Assembly: GCF_963678635.1 (NCBI RefSeq)
Contig: NC_087062.1
Coordinates: forward strand, 30,282,833-30,346,832
Origin: Symsagittifera roscoffensis
Taxonomy: Eukaryota > Xenacoelomorpha > Acoela > Convolutidae
Direction: 5' to 3'
Length of the DNA: 64,000 bases
The notes under the pieces are model-generated. The model did no database searches. It saw only the letters and a list, made by a program, of their open reading frames with translations, and was not told the DNA's origin. The position numbers were made by a program, and so were the translations under genes. Positions 1 to 12,674 of the stretch are shown piece by piece. Position 1 is the first letter of the stretch. Every line of letters begins with the position of its first letter.

Positions 1-3000
1 AATAACTTCCAGAGTTTGGAAATCAGCAAATCAATCACCCGATCAATGATTTTTGAAAATTTGCAGTTTTCACAAAAAAACCAAAAACTCACTAACCAAG
101 AACAATTAAAACTATTGTCATATATCGTAACAAAGCTCTGAATGTGATCTACTATTAACGATATACCAATTATACAAAAACAAAAAGAACTCAGAGAAAT
201 TCGAAAAGCAAAGACTCCAATCAGGGTTTTTAGGTTCAGTCTTGTTAGAAAAATCATATCTCAAAAACCTGGCTGGTCTACCAAGCCAACAATACTTGCT
301 ATAAAAAAGCAAGTTTTGATAGTTAATACTTGCTTGTTTATACTATTTACTTCAATTTAAAGTGACAAAAACTAGAGTAATAATCAACTTTTATCGATTA
401 GCCGAATAAAAACAATTCGGGTAGGGAAAAGCAAAGTGTCAAGTTTTGAGATCGATATCGGAAACACCACAAAAAAATGAAATCAAGAAAATCAGCGTTT
501 TTTACAAAATATTACATGAAATAGGTATAAAAAAGAAATATAGTATCCTATGAGCTTTGGAAGCCGTTCTTAAAAAACGCACAAAAAAACTGAATTTTTG
601 TAGTCGAATGCAGTCTAAAAATAGTTATTTTGCAGTGAAGCTAAAATGAAGCCGTTGCATAACTGTTTAGGGAGCTAGTTTGCTGCAATTTTTTCGCAAA
701 ACAGACTTTGTTAGCAAAAACAATAACTACTTGTAAAAAATCATTGTCAGACACTACTTTGAGCTAGTTTAAAAAAAACATGAAAACATGAAAAGAATTG
801 AAACTAACAATCAAACAAACTGATCTGATGACAGGCAAAACTATGAAAATACAAAGCAACATCTAACTACAACATTTAAAGGAGGTTCCACCAGTAAGCA
901 CATCTATCATCGGCAACATGGAGGAGCGCGAGTTTGTGAATAAAAGAGATGGCTGCTTCAGATCAAGGTGTTTAATACAAAAAATGCCAAACAGTTTGCC
1001 GTGAAAAGATTTCCAAACATGTCCAATTATGCTTTAACAATGTTTATTCTTCGACGTTACGGAGCGAATTAACATTCATTTGATATATCATATCAATAAA
1101 TTAAGCAAAAGTTAAAATGCGATATTTTTGACAAATACAGCACTGACTCATTTCGCAAAAACGTTGCTCAAAATAAGTTAGTTTTGGAACAGGAAACAAA
1201 AAGCTCTTTAATCAGAAAAAAATTGTCTTTTAAACGATAATCAGTTTTCCGTTTGAAACAAATATGATTAGGTTTCATCGATGACAATACAGCAGTTCCA
1301 TTAAAAATGGTTGAGAATTCCAGAAACAAACAATCCATGTAAGAGTTTTTTTAGGAAGGCGAACTATTCAAACATTATAGACAAAGATATCAAAACTTTG
1401 CAACCTAAATGATGTCTGTTAGTTTTCTGATAAATAAAAAAAGCAAATCAGCAACAAGTCTTACAGAGCGAATTTAAAAAAGGCAAAAAATTCCAAATAG
1501 CCGACAAAAAGCTTAGTAAAAAACTTCAAAATTGAAGCTTTTGAGATCGATATTCGTGGTACCAGAAACTGAAATCTAGAAAATTATTAATTATATGTTT
1601 TGATTGACGTTGTTATTACAAAAGTATATTGGAAGCGTTATGTTTTTTAATGGTTCTTGAAAAATCTCAAAAAAAAAATGAAAAAAAATTATTGGCAAAC
1701 AACTACAGCAAAATTTTTTTTCTTAGGAAGCTTTTTCAGCAAGAAATTTAAAATTAAAATATAAATAGACATGCTTCAAATTAAACAAAATGTTGTTTGT
1801 ATGGATGTTACTGCTTCAGTTATACGGTAGAACAATTTTTATAGCAGAAACTTCAACAGTTTGATACGAAACCCGAATTTTAACAACAGAAATTAATAGT
1901 TTTTTTGTGATTAAGTTCCTTGTTTTTTAGAAGTCAGACTCTCAAGTCCTAAAATTTTTGCTTCTTTTTCGATGAGTAAATATTTCGAGTTCTTTCTAGT
2001 TTTCCCTCTGCAATAAAAACGAAGCAACACACAGCTTAACAGAAATAAAGTTCAATATTTAGCCACAAGAAGTGAAGAGTTGAGAAAAACGGACAAACAT
2101 GTAGGCATTTTTAATTTTACAATTGAAAATAAGTCAGGCTATGTTATTATCAGGTTAGGCTGTATTTGCAATTAAAACAAAAAAGTTGTTAAAAATTTAG
2201 CGGAGCCAGTGTTTTTGAGAATATCCAAGTTTTGTTTGAAGAAAAACTATTTTGTGTGAGCAAGCTCCTTTCTTCTCATCTGATATATCATTATAACCTT
2301 GTAGAGATTGATAATTTTAGATGTGTGAAATTACACAAAAATGAAAAAAATAACGAGAATTCTGCAAAAAAATCAATCGCAAGTGGGTTTGCAAAAACTT
2401 ATTTAACTAAAAAAATTTGACTCAGAAAAACTACCGAAATTCTTCAAAAGAAACTCCCAAGCTTTTTTAAAGTTCGAGCAAATTGTTGAAAAAAAAACAC
2501 ATAACAATAACTAGAACAACCTTGCCAATAAATTGCATCCAAATTAGAACATACTAAGCTCTAAGCTAAGAAACTCTTAGTTTTTTTCATTTGAAGAACT
2601 TTCGTTTAACTAAATTTTGAATTTTTTTGACTAGTAAAGCAAAAGGCTGAGCACATGTTCAACAAAACTTTCTTTAGAGAAAACATGATTAGTTGAAATT
2701 GATATCAAAAACTTTGAGCTTCCCTTCTCACTCGAGTTTTTTCTTCAAAAAATCATTTATCGAACACTCATACGAATCAGATTCGAAAAACACCAAAAAT
2801 TAATTCAACGAAAAAAACTGGATACTTTGCTAATTTGTATTCAAAAAGGTTAGCTTCAAACTTGTGTATAATTACCAATGCAAAATTTATTGTGATTTCA
2901 TTTTTGAAATAAGTATCATGGATATCTTGACAAGATTTTGAACCCCATCCTTTGATAAATTACTCCTCCCCGAGGACATATCTGACATGAATATCTTGCA

Positions 3001-4134
3001 AGATCTTGGCATGATAGTCATGTTTCATGGATAATCCAAGATTAGCCATGATCGTGGAAAGATTTATTAAGATCAAAGCACTGGGTTAGGCGTAATTACT
3101 CATAAATCTACAAGAAAAATTGAAAGGTTGGAATGCCAAAAAGCCAAAATGGAATTAAGATTGATTTTACTAAGAAAAAAGGATTTAGACAAAAAATTAA
3201 ATTCAAACTTATTTCAAATCGATTCAAACCGATCTATTATTGAACGTATATCAATTGATATAAATGTATTCTAACTCGATTTAAACCCAAATTTTTCTTG
3301 TTTATGCATCTTCCTTTTTACAAAATTTTCTTGCATTTTAAATCGAATCAATTTTTTAACTGTTTTCTAAACTTATTTTTGCATCGAGATTTCGCGAAAA
3401 GACATCAAATTGATTTAGTATTCATTAAAACTGATTTAAAATCACTTCAAACATCGTTTGAATCGATATGAATCGAGTTAAATATAAGGAATACTAATTA
3501 TGTCCTTATCATTTTCTTTTCGTGTCAGAGTCAGCCCGTTTCAAGAAGATCATTGAAAAATAGTGGGAATCAATCAACATCCTAATATTTTATTTTGAGC
3601 ATTTGCATCGAATAAGCAAAAACTCAGATCTGCATGGCTTTTTACTCCGCCTCAATGCAAACGTCAAGGCTGAGATATTCTTAATGAAAAATGTTAGGTT
3701 TCAATCAAACAGTTTTTGTCCCAAAATCTGATTTATGTCTGATACTTTTTTAAATGCAAAACAACTCTTGGCTGAAATTCTTGACTAGATTTGAAATTTA
3801 TAAAATTTTGTTTTAATGCTGATTGCTTTTGAGACCTTTATATAATCTCAATATTCATGTAAAAAAAGATATTATTTATGCTTCGGTGGCTCATTTGATT
3901 ATTCAGATCAGAATTAATTTCTATAAAATTTTTCTTACCCCAGCAACGTGTGGACACCTTCAGTCTGTTGTAGAATTTTTTTTTACCTGTAATCATTTGT
4001 GGCATCGTTCTGGAGTAAAACTGTCATGTTGTTAACTAATTTTTGTGCTTTTTATAGAGTATACCTATGATGATGAAATGAAAGCGTTAGCGCACACTAT
4101 TCAAGCGTCGCAAAAAAAAACTTTTGAATTAGAC
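1..4134. other. AT-rich stretch without a recognisable gene
   Basis: I see no exon with plausible splice sites and no recognisable protein in any frame; the open frames are short, low in complexity and rich in Lys, Asn and Phe. Around 2985-3060 there are several short palindromic words built on CTTGCAAG and CATG, and 3200-3480 holds repeated degenerate copies of words like TCGATTT. This looks like old repeat-derived intergenic or intronic DNA. Confidence 0.5.
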
Positions 4135-4571
4135 CAGGGGCGGATCTAGGATTTTTTCAAGGGGGGGGGGGGGCGGATTTTCAAAAAAAAATCGAAAATT
4201 TTGACTTTTTTTTAGGTCGACCAAATTGATTTTTTGAGCTCTCCCAAAGCACTTTGGCCCCTATTTTGGCAACGTTTTCTGCGCCTCAGGCAAATTTTTG
4301 AAAAAAAACAGTAAAAAAGGCGTTTTTAGGCACTTTTTGGAAAATTTTGACCAAAAAATTGCGTTTTTTCGGCGCGCGCTCCCCCCTCAAAATTAGTAAA
4401 TATTGGCGCCAAAGGCGCCTTAAGAAAAATTTTAGGGTCGGTCGGCCAAAAATGGATTTCTTAAAAAGTACCAAAGGGGGGACCCATTGGGTCGGCAGGG
4501 TGTCGAATCCCTGAGAAGAGGCGTACGCCCCCCCCCCCCCCGGCCGCCCCCCCCCCCTAAATCCGCCCCTG
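4135..4571. mobile_element. hAT-type MITE with 8-bp target site duplication
   Basis: The element starts CAGGGGCGGATCTAG and ends with the inverted form (CTAAATCCGCCCCTG). It is flanked on both sides by the same 8 bases, AATTAGAC (4127-4134 and 4572-4579). Terminal CAGGGG and 8-bp duplications are typical of the hAT superfamily. At 437 bp it carries no transposase, so it must be non-autonomous. It contains G and C homopolymer runs near the ends. A second copy with its own 8-bp duplication lies at 56520-56864, and decayed pieces occur elsewhere in the window. Confidence 0.85.
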
Positions 4572-4579
4572 AATTAGAC

Positions 4580-6120
4580 TGAAGCAAGCTAATTGCTCAT
4601 ATCAATTTCCTGCTCAAATCAAATTGGAACTCGTTCCATTTGATTTTTTTGTTTTGGAGCTGATAGCATAAACATTTTCGAATTTTATTTTTCATCGAAT
4701 GTTCTAGACCAAAAATTAATCAAGACCAACTAATGGGCAGTCGAACTGTTCAGGGTTTCCCCTGCTACGAACTCTTTTTGTCCTTTTTGTGGTTAAATTA
4801 TCTCTACATGCTATTTTAAGTACCAAGTATTAGAGCTTTCATCTAGAATCGCCAAAATAGAATCGCCAAAATAGAATCGCCAAAAATTCAGACACTCGAA
4901 ATGATTTGCTGAGACACCCATTAATATAGATTTAAATGGATATCGGTAAACTTTGGCTAGACTTAAATCAATTTTGATGAGATTTATATGGGTGAAATGA
5001 CCAACCAAAGTCAATCCGAATCGATTGAAAATGGTTGTGGGCACTTTTATTGAATTTAAAATCTATTTCATTGCCTAAATGGCCAGGGTTCATGTTAAAT
5101 CAATTTTAATCGGCCAAAAGTTGACTTAAAATGGACCTAAACTAATCCATGAACAATTTTTTGGTGTTGGTGGGATACTACTTGATCCAATTGATAAGCT
5201 GATTCATGGAAAAAAATATGAAAAAACTTATCTGGAGAAAGTACTTATTCAAACAAACTTAGGGTTGTAAGGAGGAGACCTGCAATTGAAAAGTATTGGC
5301 GAATGATGCCTTCAAAATCAACTTTGTTCGACATATTTTAAGAGGAACAGAAGTGATTCTCCGGGAACAGCTGGATAGGTCGTATGTTGGGTGGAACCAC
5401 AGAAATTGACGCCCTAATGGAAAAAAAAACAATACTTCGTGTTTGAAAGACGACTTAATTTTAAGAAAATGTTTTCAGTCCTTAGTGAATACATGATAAC
5501 AATTTTAGTAATGGTTTCAGTGTGTGAGTGATTTAATGGGAACCATGATGCTGAGATTTGGAGAGAAGCACAATCTGGAGATCCTATTGCCCAAACAGGG
5601 AGGCTCGAACCTAGGGTAGGTCTTATCAGCAGCATCCCTTCCCAGATTTGATAAAAAACAACGCATTACCAAGTATGAGCTACTAAATATACTGATTAAA
5701 AAACGAAACGCCAATTCTGTTGTTTTTTGATAGTTGCGGATTTTTTATTAACAAAGAACTAACCAACATCGAACAGAACATAATTACATCGAACAGAACG
5801 TAGAGCGGACAGAACATATTTACAAAAAAACTGCCGAGTTGTTTGCAATGATTCTAAAATATGCCCAAAGCTTCTAAATAATGGCACAAAATTCAATTGT
5901 TATTAGAGCCATGGGTCCTCAATTTGAGAAAATATTTTGCAGCAAATAGCAAATGTGACCAGTCACTGGGCAAGTAGCACAGAGTGGTACAAACGCACAA
6001 AAAGATGCTCAATTTGAAAAGAAAAAAGTTAATTTTTGAAAAACAAACTAGAAGACAAAAAAGTATATTAAATTACCCTGCTGTAAAATACAGAAAACAA
6101 AAACAATGAGACTGGTGTTT
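4580..6120. other. No gene seen; contains a short tandem repeat
   Basis: No convincing coding sequence. Near 4847-4888 a 14-base unit (AGAATCGCCAAAAT) is repeated about three times. The rest is AT-rich sequence without a recognisable family. Confidence 0.45.
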
Positions 6121-6129
6121 CTCAAAACT

Positions 6130-7025
6130 TGAAGCGTTTCTTCGAAATATCTTGCTCAAACCCGAATCATCTTGAATAGAGCTTTGAAATGATACCAAAC
6201 TTGAACTCTTTCAAGTATGTAAAACTGCGTGTGCAAACAGTCGTAAGCCATATTTACTTTCCATTCCGTTGTAACAACAAAAGTAACTGGTTCAAGTCTT
6301 GTTCCCACTTTCGAAGAAAGTAAGGAACATTTATGCTCGGTGGGGTTCCCTATTGAGATCAATTCTCAGAAAAAAAACTTCGCGGGATCGATCCATGGAT
6401 CTTCGAGGTCCCAGAACGGGCGCGCTTACTACTAGACGATACTGACTTCTCGATAGCTGTGAAACGCTCGCTAATAGACTGACGTGACTATAAGAGCGCT
6501 GTGATACTTTTTTCCTGAAAGTTGAACGCACACTATTTACGTGTGGCGAACTATCCCCCACCACAAAATTGTTTTCTTTTTTTCTTATTAATTGGTTTCA
6601 TTAGTTTTATTGTCTTACTCAAATCCGAATCATCTTGAATAGGGATTTGAAATGATGTCTTACTTTAACTCTTTCAGGAATGTAAAGTTGCTGGTAAAAA
6701 CAATCCTAAGCCATAGTTATTTTCTATTCCGCTTTAACAATAAAAGTAACTGGTTCAAGTTTTGCTCCGACTTTCGAAGAAAGTATGAAAAATAAATGAT
6801 CAGAGCGGTTTTTTTTAATGAGACCACTTCTCCAAAAAAATTTCACGCGGGGGACCGATCTATGGACCGATCTATGGAACCGATCTGTCGCACTCACCAC
6901 TAGACTCTCTTCTGACGTCTATCGTGCACTGAAACGTTCTTTTATAGACTAACGTGACTACAAGAGCGCTGTGATACTTTGATGCTGACAGTTGAACGCG
7001 CACTATTTTTGTGTGACAAATCTAT
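6130..7025. repeat. Two imperfect tandem copies of a roughly 460-bp repeat
   Basis: The block starting near 6150 (word AATCATCTTGAATAG) recurs near 6618, about 465 bases later, in the same order: AAAGTAACTGGTTCAAG, then CTTTCGAAGAAAGTA, then a GC-rich GGGACCGATC-type stretch, then CAAGAGCGCTGTGATACTTT. The copies are clearly diverged. A third partial relative appears near 9630-9690 (GACTTTCGTAAGAAGCACGG). No protein is encoded; this is probably a dispersed non-autonomous element inserted or duplicated in tandem. Confidence 0.65.
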
Positions 7026-7300
7026 TCTTTAGGACAAATCTATAAAATTAAAATGACAACTATTAATAAAAATTGTTTTTTCAGCTCAAAAATTGCACTT
7101 GACGTTGCTATGATCAAACTCATTCTCCGCAAATCTATTTAGCTAAAATGACATGAAAAAACCTGGACTTATTCTTTTTATCATGTAGGTTGGAATGATC
7201 ACCTGTTATGGTGCTTTTTCCTCTAATCGTTTTGTAATTTAATTATTGCAATATGAATACTCAAAAAGAAATTGAGTCGCTGCTGCTAACTTTAAGATTT

Positions 7301-7500
7301 NNNNNNNNNNNNNNNNNNNNNNNNNNNNNNNNNNNNNNNNNNNNNNNNNNNNNNNNNNNNNNNNNNNNNNNNNNNNNNNNNNNNNNNNNNNNNNNNNNNN
7401 NNNNNNNNNNNNNNNNNNNNNNNNNNNNNNNNNNNNNNNNNNNNNNNNNNNNNNNNNNNNNNNNNNNNNNNNNNNNNNNNNNNNNNNNNNNNNNNNNNNN
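7301..7500. other. Assembly gap (200 N)
   Basis: A run of exactly 200 N, typical of scaffolding with a fixed or estimated gap size. The gap falls just before, and probably inside, the first visible exon of the sulfotransferase-like gene, so at least part of that exon is missing. Confidence 0.98.
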
Positions 7501-7599
7501 GAAGAGATCCAGCTCCAGTTCACAGTGGACCCGAGAGACTCTTTCGATTTCTTCATCAGAAGATACCCGGAACAAATTGGAGGCCAGTTGCCACATAGG
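7501..7599 (+). CDS. Galactose-3-O-sulfotransferase-like gene, partial exon after the gap
   Basis: Read from 7501 in frame 1 the sequence is open for 33 codons and ends at CCA CAT AGG followed by GTGACG, a good 5' splice site. The exon ends in phase 0, and the next recognisable exon (8614) starts in phase 0 after a strong polypyrimidine-AG, so the two join without a frame change. The peptide (FDFFIRRYPEQIGG in its middle) fits the variable region before the conserved YDYG/FDFG segment of Gal3ST enzymes. The upstream part, including the PAPS-binding 5' loop that this family needs, lies in or before the gap. The assignment rests mainly on the neighbouring exon. Confidence 0.5.
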
Positions 7600-8613
7600 G
7601 TGACGAATTATTTTAACTTTTCATTCTTTTTTTTAGGAAAGCAAGCGTAAACAACCAAAACAAGCTGCCATAAATTTTTCCTGGGGGATATGGAAAATCT
7701 CATAAAGATCAATCTATTTGAACTTTTATCACGGAGGTGAAGCTGAGCTTCGCACCACTTGCGATACAACAACTGGAGAATGAAAGCACCATGACACTCA
7801 ATAATTAGCAAAAAGAACTTCGAGCGATGTTACAATTGATGAAAGAAGTGAAAACGTTTTTTACTATATGGTTTTTGAACGAAAAGGATCCACGATAGCT
7901 ATATAAAAAGTGTAGGCAAAGTTGGCAACAGAATTTGCAATCTAAACCTAAAATTCTTCAGTCGACAACCATGAAGCTAAAAAATCATCAGCAGAAAATT
8001 AATATCGAAACTTTATAGTTATACACTGGTTTGCGTTCTAAATATGGTATGTAGCAGTAGTAACTATTATTCAATAGTTAAATTTGAATTTTCATGAAAT
8101 TCAGCATGTCATCAACATATCGGAATAGTCAGCAGCACAGCAGCAAGGGATTCAACTGGTTTTGTTAAACTAGTTGTTAGCCCGAAAAAAGTATATATTC
8201 TGATTTTATAACGCTTGCTAATATCAAGCGTAAAAACTCATGAAAAAAACAATGAAAGCAACTGACACTAGTGATTGACTCATAGTTGCTAATATGGGTT
8301 TTTTAGACTCATTTTGAGCTATAGCCATCTGTTTTTTTTTCAGTTGGTAGTTTTTTTGGCTTTGCGTATATTCTTCACTTACTGTGGGTAAGTGGAGAAG
8401 AGATGTCTTCCATAAACCAAAACAAAAACTTGGGCAAAAAATGAAAATAGAGAAACAACTCAACAATATCCTCTAACTTCTTTTTCAAGTTTTTAACTTT
8501 ATTGTGACATTTTTCAAATTTAACTTTTCGAAAAAAAGTAAAATTGAGTTTGATTGAATTTGATTGATACAAAAAGATTGGTTAATGCGACTGATCTAAT
8601 CTTTTTTGTTTAG

Positions 8614-8832
8614 ATTAAACATTATCCTCTCATAAACACAATGCTTTACGATTATGGAGCCCGAGGACTAACACGTCCCGAGCAGTTCAAGTCTCTAATT
8701 GGGCAAATCATGAGGAACTTCACGGTGATTTTGGTGGCCGAGATGTTCGATGAAAGTCTAGTTGTATTGAAGCACAAACTGTGCTGGGATTGGTCGGATG
8801 TCGCTTATGTAACGACTAATCAAGGCAAGAAT
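8614..8832 (+). CDS. Galactose-3-O-sulfotransferase-like gene, conserved middle exon
   Basis: Gal3ST enzymes are Golgi type II membrane proteins that move sulfate from PAPS to the 3-position of galactose on glycolipids or glycoproteins. The exon follows an acceptor with a T-rich tract (cttttttgtttag, AG at 8612-8613). It encodes a LYDYG segment, then VAEMFDESLVVLKHKLCW; the FDESL..L...LCW block is the hallmark of this family, followed by DVAYV where vertebrate enzymes have DVLYF. The 3' border is uncertain: the nearest GT is at 8833 (after codon AAT), just upstream of an in-frame stop region. The Lys/Asn-rich end corresponds to the LNAR-like segment of known enzymes. Confidence 0.75.
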
Positions 8833-9162
8833 GTTTTTGATATATTACACAATTAGCGAACGTTGTGAGAAAATCTCAACAAAAAAGTTAGCACTAAACA
8901 TTAACCCAAACCAGTACTCAAAATGAAGTATTTTGCTGCTCGAAGAGTTGGCATGCAGCTGACTGATCCTAAGAAAAGTATTTTTAGTTTTTTCAAGGTT
9001 AATTAATTCAAATATTTTTTAAAAAGACACAGTGATTGAATGTCAATTGAGCGCAACAGATTTTTAAGACATTAAGGTCTTAAACTTGAGATTTTGGGCG
9101 AAATCACTTATGTCCCAAATTCATCTTCAGGGAATTTGCTTTGCATTCTGCCCATTTTACAG

Positions 9163-9428
9163 GAAAGTACAAATTCGAATTCAGAAACGAAACACTTCTC
9201 GAAGAACGCAGAGGCCACCACAGGCGATTCGCACCCTACGAATACATGTTTTACAGCGCTTCATTAGACAAGCTCAAAGCGGACATTAAAATCATTCCTA
9301 ATTTTTTCGATCAGCTACTTGAAATGAGATCTGTCAGAAGAAAAATAACAGGCATCAGTTTAATTCGAAAGATTTTTTCTCTAATCAAAAATTTATCTGG
9401 ACAAAAATTTCACGAAATGATTGGGTAA
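9163..9428 (+). CDS. Galactose-3-O-sulfotransferase-like gene, C-terminal exon
   Basis: An acceptor (cccattttacag) ends at 9162. The following frame encodes a charged stretch with two Arg-rich patches, then FAPYEYMFYSASLDKLK, which matches the position of the 'LY.HFN.SLW' block near the C-terminus of Gal3ST proteins. The frame stops at 9428 after a basic tail, so this is likely the last exon. The intron from 8833 is about 330 bases. The exact phase of the join is unresolved: a GT donor at 8833 fits an acceptor ending at 9167 (GAAAG) better than the one at 9162, so the start may be off by five bases. Confidence 0.6.
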
Positions 9429-9429
9429 C

Positions 9430-10800
9430 CAGTTACTGGAATCTCCGTAAAATATAAAAAACTAGGAATCGTACTTAACTTACCCAATAACTTATGCTTG
9501 GTAATCCCAAAGTGCTTAAAACCACTCTCCGTTTTTTATTTCGAATTGAAAAAATAGAAAGACGGATAAGTTATCGTTCTCTGAATGTTTTCTCTTAGAG
9601 AAACATGGCTTCTCTCATAAACCGTTTTTGACAAGTTTTTCTTCGGACTTTCGTAAGAAGCACGGAATTATTATGCTCGGTGAGATTTTTTTTGCCTTTT
9701 TTATCTAGCAATTTGCGAGGAACCTTCATCATACAGTTTGAAAGATTGCAAAGCTTTGAGATCAAAATAGAAGAAATTCACCTGCGACCAATTTTGATAT
9801 AGCTATGGGGGATTACTGATTGCTCATTTGGACAGTTGGTGATACTGCTCACTCAATTCTGGTTGCCAAATTTTTCCAAATGATCAATTTTTGGCTGACC
9901 AACGTCTAAAACTTTCTAAGGGCGCTTTCGGCGCCAATATAATTAAATTTGAGGGGGAGCGCGTGCGAAAAAAAACGCAATTTTTTGGTCAATTACTTTT
10001 TAAAAGAGCTCAAAACGTCACTTTAGCCCCAGTTTTTTTCAAAAATATGCCTGCGGCGCAGAAAAGTTTGGACAAAATAGGATACTTTTGGGGTTTTCGG
10101 AGAGCTCGGAAAATCAAATTGGTCGAACTAAAAAAAGTTGACAAAATTTTCAATTTTTTTCCGAAAAACCGCCCTCCCCCCTAGAAAAATTTCTGCGACG
10201 CCACTGTTACGATACATCTCTAATGTGGATCAATTTTTAGAATGTTACGGGTGTTTGAAAACAGCCAAATTTGACTAAATAATGCGTGATGTATATCCAT
10301 TTATCAATGACGCTGAATTTGTTGTCGGCTCATTACACCCGTTCAAAAAAATCTGAAAACTGGAAATAATAAAGTTAATCAGTCCAAGCAGCAATTCATC
10401 TCTTAACTTATAAAGACTCATAAAAGACTTCAAAAAATACGAGTCATGTTGAGTTTTTGAATAACTTTCAACATGTCTAAAGGAACTTTTGATGAAATTT
10501 TCAGAACGAACGTTGAAAAAAATTCAGAGCAAAATTTCAGAGCAAAAATTGAAAAATGAAAACAAACTTTTTAAGAATTACCCCCTCTACAAGCAAGAAA
10601 AAAGACTTAACTACTATTTTTACTTGTATTTTAAGCTGTACTTAATCAGTTTTTGAGGCCTATATTTTTATATTTAATTCTCTTCTCGCCAACTACAAAA
10701 AAAAATTGAGTCGGAAGTGTTGGTTGCACAGCGTAAGTTGTAAATATATGTTGGAGAACAATTTAGAGCAGCATTCTGATCACTGAAAAGACTTAAAATT
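9430..10800. other. No gene; degenerate hAT-MITE copy on the reverse strand
   Basis: From about 9880 to 10208 the sequence is a diverged reverse-orientation relative of the MITE at 4135-4571: GGCGCTTTCGGCGCC, GAGAGCTCGGAAAATC, GGTCGAAC and the end CCGCCCTCCCCCCTAGAAAAATTTCTGCGACG. An open frame across it (9891-10184) is only the MITE read through. The rest has nothing I recognise. Confidence 0.55.
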
Positions 10801-10808
10801 AAACTGAT

Positions 10809-11021
10809 GTAATGACAGAATGGTGCTACACCAACAAGACATCCGTGGACAGTATCACAATTAAGACCAAATTCAGCAAGACCGATCAAACAGTGTTTCG
10901 GAAACAAGATTGCACGAAGATGAGGATGAAAATCGTAGACTATACTATAAAACTGATACAGGACCGATATCATTACACTCCAACAGAACACTGGGATGGC
11001 GAGTTTGGAGAGCACCCCTGA
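10809..11021 (+). CDS. Possible orphan exon, unrecognised
   Basis: An open frame starting at or just before ATG 10812, right after an AG (taatgacag), encodes about 69 residues with two Cys, a Thr/Lys-rich middle and an acidic, Trp-containing end before TGA. The composition is less AT-biased than its surroundings and the peptide is not low in complexity, which is why I keep it. I do not recognise the family. The antisense frame (10674-11036) is also open but hydrophobic and less convincing. There is no visible partner exon. Confidence 0.2.
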   Translation, partial: VMTEWCYTNKTSVDSITIKTKFSKTDQTVFRKQDCTKMRMKIVDYTIKLIQDRYHYTPTEHWDGEFGEHP

Positions 11022-11029
11022 TAAAAACA

Positions 11030-12660
11030 AATTCATCTCATTCTAACCTCCACTTAATATTTAAATGTTAGTTGATATTTATAAGAACAGAATTGAAAGT
11101 CACACTCGTTATAAGCAAATATAGCCTCCATTTCAGGAATGAATCGAAATCTTCTAGGTCTGAAAAACATATGTTGTTGCAGTGTGGAAAAATCGCACTT
11201 TCATTTTTCACCTAGTTTGTAGATGACAATATCACGGTCTCTTGTCGTTTTATCTTATGCCACTTTGTCCACGAGACAGATTGTTCTAGCTCAACTTGCC
11301 CGCCAAGACAGTTAGCAGTCCGTATCCAATCAGTCACCCGCTGAGAGACATGACTGTTTGCTTGCTGAAGAAATTTCATGAAGCATGTTGTTATATAGGT
11401 AATATAAAACTTTAATAGGTTTGCTATTTAATTTCAATTTCAGTTGTGGTTTATGTTGTGTAATTATTTTTCTGCAATTGTTGCATTTTTCCAAGTTCAT
11501 GTGTTGTCCGATTCTAATGTGAGGGGTTTTAAACAAAAATTAGAAGGGGTTTTAAACTAAAATTAGAAGGGGATTTATTATTATTTGGCAGATTTTTCCA
11601 TTAAACTATCTTCAGAAGGAACAACTTGATTACCTTGATTAGAAGGTAACCTTTAACAAAAACTAACAAACATCAAGTATTTCGAAAAACTTATAGAGTG
11701 ATTGATCATTCAATGTTGGTGGGGTATATCATTCAGACCAGATTTGATTTTTAAAGAACCAAGTTTGAGAAAACCTTTTACGAAGTGAAACTAATTGTAG
11801 CCGAGCTCAAACTCAAAAAGATGTTTAAGCTGTGATATTTTTTGTAATGTTTTTGGGGTTAAAAAAATGGGTTGAAGTATTTTAGCAGACCGGTTTTTTT
11901 AGCAGACCGATCTTTTAGGAGACTCAGAACAATTAGCAAGTAAAACGCGGCGTTGGTAAGTAGCGATGGTTTGCTGCGCTGCGCTTATATTCGGCACAAG
12001 TGACATTGTGCGCAAATATCATTATTTTACTGCAAATTGAGACCAATCTGATTTTGAAATTGATAGTTTTGAGGACAAATCATGAGAACGTCTTTTTACG
12101 TCTGTCAATTAATTATGCGTAGGTTGTTTTATCTTTGTCCCGCTACAAGATTAGCCCCCAAAAATTGGTTGCATGGGATAATTAGGGTGTGCAAAACGTC
12201 ACACTTTTCTTATTTAAGCTAAGAAATAATCCCGCCAAAAAAAATTCTTTAATTTAGGTTGGGAACCTGCTTATTAGCATGTGTGTCGATTAACATGCGC
12301 ATGTGAAAGAATGTAGTTTGAAAATTCGGTATTTCAGGGTTTGTTGATTCAAATGTGAACTTTTGAACAGCGTGAACTCAATATTTTTAATTTAAGGAAA
12401 AAATTTAACTCTCCTAACAAATCAAGTTACTTTCGTAATTATTTGAAAATTTAAGCTACTTTGATTTTCGTCTGAAAGCACAACCAGTTAAAGTTAGTCG
12501 CTATCAGTTAGATCACTTTAAATATCAAATTGGTAGACTCGAAATAGGACACATCGTACTTAACAATAAATTTCAACTAAAAGATAGTCGGGGTATGATT
12601 TAGTATGTGAGGGTTTTATAAAGATTGCCAAAAACTTAGAAAACTAAAACCAGAAGGTTA
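11030..12660. other. No gene seen
   Basis: AT-rich sequence without a recognisable coding region, RNA gene or repeat family. Confidence 0.4.
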
Positions 12661-12674
12661 TCGACACAAAGCCG

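Noticed and set aside
4286-4474. ORF within the MITE, with a relative at 56558-56944
   Set aside because: Read-through of the MITE in the same frame; shared by descent of the DNA, not by protein function.
7239-7603. Frames of 105-116 codons spanning the N run
   Set aside because: Mostly unknown bases. Only the frame starting at 7501 (different from those) has coding support.
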